From CAYSEQ01 sp964430475 (lineage in GTDB: Bacteria; Patescibacteriota; Microgenomatia; UBA8517): a stretch of DNA of 6,669 nucleotides. The stretch lies in NCBI GenBank assembly GCA_964430475.1, contig CAYSEQ010000021.1, forward strand, positions 1 to 6,669. The letters are read 5' to 3'. Below, piece after piece: positions 1 to 6,124 of this stretch; the stretch's first letter is position 1, and each line of letters begins with the position of its first letter. The notes under the pieces were generated by a model. That model did not search any database. It saw only the letters and a list, made by a program, of their open reading frames with translations, and had not been told where the DNA came from. The position numbers were made by a program, and so were the translations under genes.

Positions 1-650
<650 letters not shown>

Positions 651-697
651 AAGGAGTAACCAAGTTACCCCCGGATTTTAAGGTCGCCGTTTGGCCG

Positions 698-723
698 AAA
701 AGCCTAAAAATTTTTAGGCTTTT
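698..723. terminator. Perfect 26-bp palindrome, probable bidirectional terminator
   Basis: AAAAGCCTAAAAA is followed directly by its exact reverse complement TTTTTAGGCTTTT, so either transcript would form a 13-bp hairpin (fewer pairs at the tip) ending in TTTT. It lies 48 nt after the 16S end and 57 nt beyond the stop codon of the convergent - strand operon, the expected place for a shared terminator. The U-run is short and the stem is AT-rich, so efficiency is uncertain. It could instead be an RNA-processing site. A smaller hairpin (GTAAC, CAA, GTTAC) sits at 656-668, just after the 16S. Confidence 0.6.
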
Positions 724-780
724 GACAAAACGGGACTCGCCATGAAGCAGAACATTGTTCACTTTGTAAAGTTTAGAAGT

Positions 781-2595
781 TTATTTGAGGGGAAATTCCT
801 GAATAGGAACCTTTGGAGGAGGAGTTTTTGATTCAATCTTGGGGGAAATAATTAGAACATACCTCGTCCATGACCACCAACCCTCTTTGTCTTTTGGCCC
901 CCATCCGCAAAATACATAGATGATTGCGTCTGAAGCGTTTTCTCTGTAATTAACAAAAGGCGAATTTGCTCCACCAGTTAATCTTATTATTACTTCCCAG
1001 GCAGAATTTGTGCTTTGGCTAAATTCTTCAACCATCTCGTGAGGCACTAAAACTGCACCTGCAACTTCCCATGTTAACATTTTTGATCCATCGCCTATCT
1101 TTACCTCATTGCCTACTAGATTTTCCAAATTTCTTTTTGCCTCTTCTGGAGTCAAAAGAGGAGTGGTGCCGTTAATATCTCCTCCTTCTATCTTTTTTCT
1201 CTCATCTTCTGCTCCGAGGGGTCTTCTACCTTTATATCCCGAGTCTACTAATACCCAGATTTTACCGAAATCATCTTTAAGAATTAAGGCGCGAGGAAAA
1301 TCACTATTAGGTTCTTCTTGTTTCATCTGCTCAATCAATATTCCTGTACTTTTGAGCCTTTCTATCTGCTTCTTATAGTCAAAAGGTACAACGGATAAGT
1401 CAAGAAAATCTTCACCTGTTTGTAGGGTCATGGTAAGGGGTTTTCCTTCTTCAATGGTTACTCCTTCTGGTGTAGGAGTTTCTGTGGGTTTTATCTTTGG
1501 TCTTTCAGTTGGAATAGGTGAGACAGGGGAAGTTTGGGGAGGATGTGGTGTGGAAGTATAAATAATTTTCGGAGGTTCTTGAGTTTGGACTTGCGAAGTT
1601 GCAAGAGAGGCAATTTTGTCTAGCGTTGGGTTTGGAGTTTTTTCAGAAGTAGTGTTCTGGGAAATGTTTGAAAGGTAAGAAACGCCGATTAATGCGATTG
1701 CGGAAGTTACTGCTACAAGAATTTTCTTCCTATTTTTATGCGCAAAATTTTTGACTTCATTAATCTTTTGCCTCAGATTAGTAAGGGAGTTATTGAATCT
1801 TTCTCTGAAGACTTTAAATCCACTCGGAGCTTCTTGCATCTCTTGAGATTCTTCATCTTCTATACCTACTACCGCCTCTAAAAGTTCTTCTTGGTTATTT
1901 TCAGAAGGACCTACCTTTTCCGTTTGTCTTTGTGAAATTATGTTCTTGACAAAGTCTTCAAGACTTTGTTTTCCAAGAGCTTGCGATAAGATGGAATTTA
2001 ACCTCCCTTTTCGAGAAGAGTCGGAAGATTCAGGGGATTCTAGGGTATTTTTAATTTTTTCTGTTAACGCTGAATCACACTCTCTTAGTAATTCCTCTTG
2101 ATTCTCGGGACCTTGAAGTTGGATTACTACATCCTTGATTTTTTGCCTGACGCTATGAAGCCATAAAAGAGAAAAGTTATTAAAAAACTTTTCTGGGGAA
2201 GAAGGATATGCCTTAGCGCGTATTTGGGAGAGGGTTTCTATCCATGGCGAACGGTCTTGTGCCAATCTATCGTATTCACTTTTTGCCCGCTGATAAATTA
2301 TTTTTCCTGCAAGGGAATTTAGAACTAAGGCTCTTAAAGGTTTATGCTCCTCGGGAATTAACTCGTTGAGTAGATTTCTTAAAATAGGTCTTGGATTTTT
2401 TTCTTCTAATATCGATGTATTTTGAATGCTTAAATAAAGTTTATTTATTGAATCTTTGCCTTTTGGAGTTAAACGTTTTCTTTCGTTTCTAGTTTCATAA
2501 GAATCACCGGGGTTTTCAAAGACAAGTGTTTTTTCGCTTTTACCACCTTGAGCTTCGGTATAAGAATTTATTTGTAGATCAATTTCTTTACTCAT
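781..2595 (-). CDS. Single-pass membrane protein with helical cytoplasmic half and external C-terminal domain, family unknown
   Basis: This is the third and last gene of the antisense operon (604 aa), and I do not recognise its family. Residues 1-290 are hydrophilic and mostly helical, with conspicuous segments at 50-110 and 140-185 and an acidic stretch at 235-255. A basic patch (KNRKK, 287-291) is followed by one membrane helix (about 292-308), so the N-terminal half should be cytoplasmic. Outside comes a Pro/Thr/Ser-rich linker (about 312-378) and a probable folded domain (about 380-588) rich in Trp near its end (GWWSW, 572-576), then a proline-rich tail. This layout resembles anti-sigma-like or signal-transducing membrane proteins, but only in topology. 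The start ATG overlaps the previous stop by 8 bp (ATGAGTAA), with a weak AAGG about 14 nt upstream, suggesting translational coupling. It ends in TAA and converges on the 16S gene. Confidence 0.9.
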   Translation of the reverse strand: MSKEIDLQINSYTEAQGGKSEKTLVFENPGDSYETRNERKRLTPKGKDSINKLYLSIQNTSILEEKNPRPILRNLLNELIPEEHKPLRALVLNSLAGKIIYQRAKSEYDRLAQDRSPWIETLSQIRAKAYPSSPEKFFNNFSLLWLHSVRQKIKDVVIQLQGPENQEELLRECDSALTEKIKNTLESPESSDSSRKGRLNSILSQALGKQSLEDFVKNIISQRQTEKVGPSENNQEELLEAVVGIEDEESQEMQEAPSGFKVFRERFNNSLTNLRQKINEVKNFAHKNRKKILVAVTSAIALIGVSYLSNISQNTTSEKTPNPTLDKIASLATSQVQTQEPPKIIYTSTPHPPQTSPVSPIPTERPKIKPTETPTPEGVTIEEGKPLTMTLQTGEDFLDLSVVPFDYKKQIERLKSTGILIEQMKQEEPNSDFPRALILKDDFGKIWVLVDSGYKGRRPLGAEDERKKIEGGDINGTTPLLTPEEAKRNLENLVGNEVKIGDGSKMLTWEVAGAVLVPHEMVEEFSQSTNSAWEVIIRLTGGANSPFVNYRENASDAIIYVFCGWGPKDKEGWWSWTRYVLIISPKIESKTPPPKVPIQEFPLK

Positions 2596-2953
2596 TTTTT
2601 ATTGCTCTTGCCTTTTCCTCGATAGAGTCCAAAAGGTCGTCTATTTTTTTGTTGAGAAGATAAGCTCTTGAGGGTTTTTTCTTAATATAGTTTATTATTA
2701 TCTTTATCTTGTTATCTATAGCTGTTGAAGATTTGAGTTGGTGAAGAAGTTGGTTTCGTTCAGTCTCACTTAGATTCTCGTATAAAAATTTGGTTAGTTC
2801 TTCAAAACAAAGTTTATAGATTTTTTGATAGATGATTTTGTCTAAACGAGAGTCTCTTCCGGGTTTAAATAGGTTGAATTTATTTTTAATCTTTTCATCA
2901 AGGCTTATGGGGTAAGTCATTTTTGAGTATGCAACAGAGGCTAATTTATTCAT
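2588..2953 (-). CDS. Small basic helical protein, function unknown
   Basis: This is the middle gene of the operon (121 aa). An in-frame ATG exists at 3010, but it would overlap the upstream gene by 65 bp. I chose the ATG at 2953 because it gives an 8-bp ATGAATAA overlap with the preceding stop, matching the next junction almost exactly. The product is rich in Lys, Ile and Leu and is predicted to be mainly helical: residues 35-60, 62-73 (after LSETERNQ), 78-92 and 96-118. There is no signal peptide and no membrane segment, so it is probably cytoplasmic. Small helical proteins of this style are common unknowns in Patescibacteria, and I cannot assign a family. Its position suggests it works with, or on the cytoplasmic half of, the 604-aa membrane protein encoded next. 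Confidence 0.82.
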   Translation of the reverse strand: MNKLASVAYSKMTYPISLDEKIKNKFNLFKPGRDSRLDKIIYQKIYKLCFEELTKFLYENLSETERNQLLHQLKSSTAIDNKIKIIINYIKKKPSRAYLLNKKIDDLLDSIEEKARAIKNE

Positions 2954-3824
2954 TTTTATTACTTTCGCCTTTAATGATTTTATACAAGAATATACCTGTT
3001 GATGTTGCATAAAGAAGCATTGTCAGTTTTTGGAGTAAAAGACTTTCGTCTTCACTTTCACTAGGTTTACTTCCTGTTGGCAGGATAGGTAGAGGAGTTT
3101 CTGTTGGAGTAGGTTGGGGTTTTTCTTTTGGAGGTTGAGGTGTTTCACAAACGCGCCATCCTTGGGTTATTGCTTTTATCAAGGCTACCCACTGCGGGCC
3201 TTGGTTTTCAGCTGTTAATATTTCAGGAACTATCTCTGGTATGTCTTCTTCCCTTCTTACTGCCATAGCGTCTAATTGAACATAACATCCTTCTTCAGGG
3301 TAATAATTATTAAGGGTAAGTTTAGCTGTTTCTCCAGGACGAAGAGGGTCGTAATTAAAGTCTATCCGTTTCTGGGGTCCTTCTTGTAAGTTAGCGTATC
3401 CCTGAGTATCATAAGCGGCAAATACCGCGAAGCATTCGTTTTCATCCGAAGTGTTCACAAATACCGCAGTCCTACCCTCATTTTCGAATTCAACTTCAAC
3501 TTCTTCTTTGTTGCATGTGGGTTTGCTGGGTTGAGGAGTTTCTGTTGAATAAGGAGTTGGGGTAGGAGGATTAAGCGTCTCTGTAGGAGGAACAGGAGTT
3601 CCTGATATAGGTTGGGGGGTAAATTTAGGCAAAGGAAAGGTTTCTCTTGGTTGTGGAGTTTCAGAAGTAGTTTGATTATCTTGAGCCCACCAAGTATTGT
3701 AGGTAATACCAAATTCTTCTGGGGGATGATTTAGCAAAGAAAGGTCTGGTTGACTTATCTCAAAAGGTCTGACCGGTAAATCGGTTATAGGAAAAATATT
3801 TATATTTGCGTCTCTTTCAATCAT
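2946..3824 (-). CDS. Pro/Thr-linker beta-domain protein with C-terminal membrane segment, family unknown
   Basis: This is the first gene of the operon (292 aa). It has a 50-residue N-terminal segment, a Pro/Thr-rich linker (about 52-103), a compact domain (104-226) that reads like a beta sandwich, a second Pro/Thr linker (228-247), LPTG at 248-251, an acidic patch, a weakly hydrophobic helix (about 262-281) and a short basic tail. The domain carries exactly four Cys (104, 131, 180, 226), which could form two disulfides and so suggest an extracytoplasmic position. No N-terminal signal peptide is visible, which conflicts with that. An in-frame stop lies eight codons upstream of the ATG, so the start cannot move far. 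LPTG followed by a helix and basic residues recalls a sortase signal but lacks the X of LPXTG and has an acidic insert. The ATG lies about 12 nt from the predicted transcription start, with no Shine-Dalgarno. Confidence 0.88.
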   Translation of the reverse strand: MIERDANINIFPITDLPVRPFEISQPDLSLLNHPPEEFGITYNTWWAQDNQTTSETPQPRETFPLPKFTPQPISGTPVPPTETLNPPTPTPYSTETPQPSKPTCNKEEVEVEFENEGRTAVFVNTSDENECFAVFAAYDTQGYANLQEGPQKRIDFNYDPLRPGETAKLTLNNYYPEEGCYVQLDAMAVRREEDIPEIVPEILTAENQGPQWVALIKAITQGWRVCETPQPPKEKPQPTPTETPLPILPTGSKPSESEDESLLLQKLTMLLYATSTGIFLYKIIKGESNKNE

Positions 3825-3842
3825 TTTTAAAATGTCAAAGAT

Positions 3843-3851
3843 ATTTTACCA
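3843..3851 (-). promoter_or_regulatory. Extended -10 promoter of the antisense operon
   Basis: Read on the - strand this is TGGTAAAAT, a match to the extended -10 form TGnTATAAT. No good -35 sits 17 nt upstream, which extended -10 promoters tolerate. Transcription would start near 3836, only about 12 nt before the ATG at 3824, in an A/T-rich stretch without a Shine-Dalgarno sequence. This promoter is divergent from the one for tRNA-Ile. Confidence 0.5.
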
Positions 3852-3954
3852 TAGTTGTCAATATGCATTTTTAAAGGATAAAATATCAAAGAGTCTAACC
3901 TTGCAAAATGGATTGTATTGGTGTTGTTTTTAAGCCTTTTTTGTGGTAATTTAT

Positions 3955-3960
3955 TATAAT
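3955..3960 (+). promoter_or_regulatory. -10 element before tRNA-Ile
   Basis: A consensus TATAAT lies 7 nt before the first base of tRNA-Ile, so the predicted transcription start falls at or next to the mature 5' end. The flanking 13 bases TTTATTATAATAT (3950-3962) recur exactly at 5125-5137 in the promoter before the structured RNA. No convincing -35 is seen at 16-18 nt (AAGCCT at 17), so the call rests on the -10 and its position. Confidence 0.45.
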
Positions 3961-3967
3961 ATATTTT

Positions 3968-4039
3968 GGGCGATTGGTTCAGCGGCAGAACGCTTTCCTG
4001 ATAAGAAAGAGGTGCTAGGTTCGACTCCTAGATCGCCCA
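3968..4039 (+). tRNA. tRNA-Ile(GAT)
   Basis: A full cloverleaf can be drawn. The acceptor GGGCGAT pairs with ATCGCCC. The D stem is GTTC/GAAC with a short 7-nt loop. The anticodon stem is CTTTC/GAAAG with loop CTGATAA, giving anticodon GAT, and the T arm is CTAGG/CCTAG around TTCGACT. The discriminator is A and CCA is not encoded, so it must be added by the CCA-adding enzyme. tRNA-Ile(GAT) is the usual first tRNA of a bacterial 16S-23S spacer, but here it stands 3.3 kb from the 16S with coding sequence on both sides. Confidence 0.97.
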
Positions 4040-4125
4040 CTAAGATTTAGTTGTTGAGAGTTTTGCTGGTTTAAAATAAAATAGAGGTAGCGTGAACAAT
4101 ATCTTTATGCAAATTCCTTTACACC

Positions 4126-4901
4126 CTAGCTCCGAAAATCCTTACCCTTTTTCCTTTTCTGCCAGATTAAATATAGTGCACCAGCAATTATCAAAATAAC
4201 GATAACTTCAAAGAATAACAAAAAGATATATACGGGGCTTAAATTATAAACATTACTTGGTAGTTGGTTTGGATATATTGAGGAGGGTGTTTGTTGTTTC
4301 TCGGAGGTTTTTTGTTCTTTAAAAAGGATAGGTGTTCTAGCTACTGCTTTATAGCTGGTAAAGTGTTTGGCTTGAAATGTTAAAGTTTTGGTGGACTGAT
4401 CCCATGTTTTGTCTTCGATATCTTGGGAGATGATTTTTCTAGCGTCAATTTCAACATTTGGCTCTTCTTCAAAAGGGAGGTTTTGCATGGTCACTTTGAG
4501 CGGGTTTATCCTTAAGATATGGAAGTGCATCAGAACGAACTGTTACCTCGCCTACTTTATCAAACTGGATATATTGATTAAGGTTTTCTATAGTCTTTTT
4601 GTCACACATATCCACAATTGGTTCTAGAAATTCAATTTTATTTTCCCCAGTCACTTCCAAAGTGGGGTTAACCGCTTCACCAAAACTGCAACGCGTGTAA
4701 TATTGGTTGCAGATCCTGGCAAGGTGAAAACTCCTGGCGGTGCTACTATAATTACTTTTGCACCAGGAGTGTAAGGATTGAAGTTGAAATTCTCTCCAAA
4801 GTTGATTTAAGCTTTTAAGAAAGGAAGGTTAAAACTACTTGCTACCAGAGTAGCGATTCCGAAGATTAGTATTTTTAGAAACCTCCAAGCGATTTTTTCA
4901 T
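4126..4901 (-). pseudogene. Decayed secreted/membrane-anchored Ig-like protein gene
   Basis: Pieces in different frames assemble into one former protein of roughly 258 aa. From the ATG at 4901 it has a signal peptide (MKK, then hydrophobic residues LKILIFGIATLVASS), a beta segment with APPGVFTLPGSATNITRV resembling bacterial Ig-like repeats, a second domain ending in KTLTFQAKHFTSYKAV, a Ser/Pro/Gln linker, a strong C-terminal membrane helix and the basic tail QKRKKGK. Four lesions are visible: an A run one base short at 4893-4898; an in-frame TAA at 4807-4809; a T run one base short at 4682-4685; and a frame change near 4498-4520. The stop at 4126 is intact. It lies between the two spacer tRNAs on the opposite strand. 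It probably belonged to the same class of surface proteins as the neighbouring operon. Sequencing error could explain the homopolymer shifts but not easily the nonsense codon. Confidence 0.75.
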
Positions 4902-4913
4902 AATCTCTTTTCC

Positions 4914-4941
4914 AGTTTAGAAGCATCAACTTTTTTGTCAA
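4914..4941 (-). promoter_or_regulatory. Possible promoter of the pseudogene
   Basis: On the - strand, TTGACA (4941-4936) and TAAACT (4919-4914) are 16 bp apart. The predicted start near 4907 is only a few bases before the inferred original ATG at 4901, again leaving almost no leader and no ribosome-binding site. Beyond it, up to 5106, I see no gene. Confidence 0.4.
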
Positions 4942-5106
4942 AAATGCAAAGAACAATCCTTTAAGTTGAAAGCGGGAAACTTTTCGAGACACTTAAAGAT
5001 ATTCCATTTAGCACTAGAAAGATAGTGTATTTGCTTGTTTTCTTAAAAAGGAGTTTGGACTTGGCCGTATAATTGTAATAGATTTAAGAAGTATAGTCTC
5101 TCCCTA

Positions 5107-5135
5107 TTGACGTGTTTGCGATAGTTTATTATAAT
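5107..5135 (+). promoter_or_regulatory. Strong sigma70-type promoter within the spacer
   Basis: TTGACG (5107-5112), a 17-bp spacer and a consensus TATAAT (5130-5135) make this the best promoter in the window. Transcription should begin near 5142. It feeds the structured RNA at 5142-5280 and, if the terminator there is bypassed, tRNA-Ala and 23S rRNA. The spacing and sequence are nearly ideal, unlike the weaker promoters of the antisense genes. Confidence 0.75.
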
Positions 5136-5141
5136 ATTTTT

Positions 5142-5280
5142 GCCATTGAGGCGGTTGCTTGATGAGACAAAGATTGAATTATCACATTTTAATAAAAACC
5201 CTTATTGGGGATGATTAGGTTAGGATAATTTTTCCAAAGTCCATCAAGGTTTTACCCGCCTCTGGCGGGATTTTTGTTTT
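5142..5280 (+). ncRNA. Structured RNA, attenuator-like leader or small RNA
   Basis: This RNA is bounded by a strong promoter and an intrinsic terminator. GAGGCGG (5148-5154) pairs with CCGCCTC (5256-5262), CTTGATG (5158-5164) with CATCAAG (5242-5248) and GAC (5166-5168) with GTC (5239-5241), giving a 17-bp interrupted long-range helix. Inside, AATTATC (5177-5183) pairs with GATAATT (5224-5230), and CCC/GGG close a small loop at 5199-5209. The outermost pairing uses the 5' arm of the terminator, so the long helix and the terminator exclude each other. That is the arrangement of a transcription attenuator controlling tRNA-Ala/23S. Alternatives are a stable small RNA (for example 6S-like, though short) or a pre-rRNA processing structure. 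It matches no RNA family I recognise. Confidence 0.55.
5255..5280 (+). terminator. Intrinsic terminator upstream of tRNA-Ala
   Basis: CCCGCC, loop TCT and GGCGGG form a 6-bp all-GC stem, followed after one A by TTTTTGTTTT. This is a textbook Rho-independent terminator lying 42 nt before tRNA-Ala, inside what would normally be one rRNA transcription unit. Its 5' arm can instead pair with 5148-5154. Confidence 0.8.
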
Positions 5281-5321
5281 AATCTTTGAATTTTAGTTTT
5301 AAAAATTGAGAAGTCAAAAGT

Positions 5322-5395
5322 GGGCCCGTGGCACAACTGGCTAGCGCGCCTGATTTGCATTCAGGAGGTTGAGGGTTCGACTCCCTCCGGGTCCA
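5322..5395 (+). tRNA. tRNA-Ala(TGC)
   Basis: The acceptor GGGCCCG pairs with CGGGTCC and includes the G3:U70 wobble that defines alanine tRNAs. The anticodon stem is CCTGA/TCAGG with loop TTTGCAT, giving anticodon TGC, and the T arm is GAGGG/CCCTC around TTCGACT. The discriminator is A and CCA is not encoded. It is the second classical spacer tRNA and lies 217 nt before the 23S, separated from tRNA-Ile by about 1.3 kb. Confidence 0.97.
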
Positions 5396-5426
5396 CAACA
5401 CAAACTTGCTAATATTTAAGGATTAG

Positions 5427-5498
5427 TTTTGGTGGCTTGGGTCCGGCGGTTGGCGGGGTGGATTTTCCTCGCGAGCCGCCGGTCCAAAGTTACCAAAA
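5427..5498 (+). other. Strong hairpin in the 23S leader (first)
   Basis: TTTTGGT (5427-5433) pairs with ACCAAAA (5492-5498). Inside, CCGGCGG pairs with CCGCCGG and GCGGGG with CCTCGC. The GC-rich core is unlike the surrounding AT-rich spacer. Its place between tRNA-Ala and 23S suggests a role in maturing the transcript, perhaps separating the tRNA from pre-23S. It lacks a T tract, so it is not an intrinsic terminator. Confidence 0.6.
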
Positions 5499-5532
5499 TA
5501 AATTCCAAATTTGCACCTTAAAAATTTAGGAT

Positions 5533-5598
5533 CTTACGAGGCGGAATGTTAAAGAAAGTAGGTTTATCCTACTTTTCAAGGTATTCTGCTTCGTGGGA
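5533..5598 (+). other. Two-part hairpin directly before the 23S 5' end
   Basis: ACGAGGCGGAAT (5537-5548) pairs over 12 positions with ATTCTGCTTCGT (5583-5594), counting G-U pairs, and the helix can extend by four more pairs outward to 5533/5598. After an internal loop, AAAGTAGG (5556-5563) and CCTACTTT (5569-5576) form a perfect inner stem. It ends about 15 nt before the mature 23S, where precursor cleavage would occur. The role in processing is inferred. Confidence 0.6.
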
Positions 5599-5808
5599 GG
5601 AAAGTTAGGCCAAAGTCTTTATATTAACGCAGACAGTGGATGCCTAGGTGCAAAGTTGCCGAAGAAGGACGCACATAGCCGCGAAAGTCGTCGGGTAGCT
5701 GCTACGAAGCTATGATCCGGCGGTGTCCGAATGGGGAAACCCGGCCAACTTCATTGTTGGTCACTCCGCGATAAAAGTACCTTGCATAATGGGTATGAAG
5801 TTGGAAAT

Positions 5809-5931
5809 CCTAAGCACTAATATCGAAATTCTAAACAATTTCAAAATTCAAATAACCAAAATTCAAAACAAGAGTTTTGAGTTTGGGATTTGATAAATTG
5901 GAATTTGTTTCGGTAGAAATAAGAATTTCGG
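5809..5931 (+). repeat. AT-rich fold-back insertion 1 in 23S helix 10
   Basis: About 120 bases of AT-rich sequence sit at the tip of an extended helix 10. The host stem is well formed: ACCTTGCATAATG (5780-5792) pairs with CATTGTGCAGGGT (5950-5962), and the region to 5810 pairs imperfectly with 5930-5948. The insert is itself an imperfect inverted repeat (CGAAATTC at 5824 against GAATTTCG at 5923). Its left end (5810-5838) matches the left end of insertion 2 at 27 of 29 positions. This is the layout of an rRNA intervening sequence removable by RNase III. It contains no open reading frame. Confidence 0.75.
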
Positions 5932-6032
5932 GTTTCCACGACTTCCTACACATTGTGCAGGGTATATAGTCGCGGTAGAGGGAACCACCTGAACTGAAAC
6001 ATCTTAGTAGGGTGAGGAAGAGAAATCAACAT

Positions 6033-6050
6033 ACCCGCCTTTCGGCGGGT
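6033..6050 (+). other. Extra GC hairpin in 23S domain I
   Basis: ACCCGCC, loop TTTC and GGCGGGT form a 7-bp stem where E. coli has a short stretch after GAAATCAAC. The stem arms equal those of the terminator at 5255-5269, but no T tract follows, so it should not terminate. Confidence 0.6.
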
Positions 6051-6096
6051 GAGAGATTCCGTAAGTAGCGGAGAGCGAAAGCGGAAGAGCCTAAAC

Positions 6097-6124
6097 CATC
6101 CCGCTTTCCGAAGAAAGCGGGATG
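6097..6124 (+). other. Enlarged 12-bp hairpin in 23S (helix 18 region)
   Basis: CATCCCGCTTTC and GAAAGCGGGATG pair perfectly around a CGAA loop. It replaces a differently shaped E. coli region after the GAGCGAAAGCGG block and is likely a lineage-specific expansion segment. Confidence 0.65.

Noticed and set aside
1109..1378. 89-aa + strand frame opposite the 604-aa gene
   Set aside because: Antisense shadow without start signals.
3455..3712. 85-aa - strand frame overlapping the first operon gene
   Set aside because: It is an out-of-frame shadow with Leu-rich translation of Pro/Thr codons; the overlapping 292-aa frame is better supported.
4409..4627. 72-aa + strand frame opposite the pseudogene
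   Set aside because: Antisense shadow of a region whose - strand reads as recognisable protein.
4807..4809. Stop codon reassignment explaining the in-frame stop of the pseudogene
   Set aside because: The codon is TAA, while known CPR recoding concerns TGA, and the intact genes here end in TAA; frameshifts elsewhere in the gene also need explaining.
5068..5073. TATAAT on the + strand as a further promoter
   Set aside because: No -35 at suitable spacing; the promoter at 5107-5135 is far better and lies closer to the RNA.
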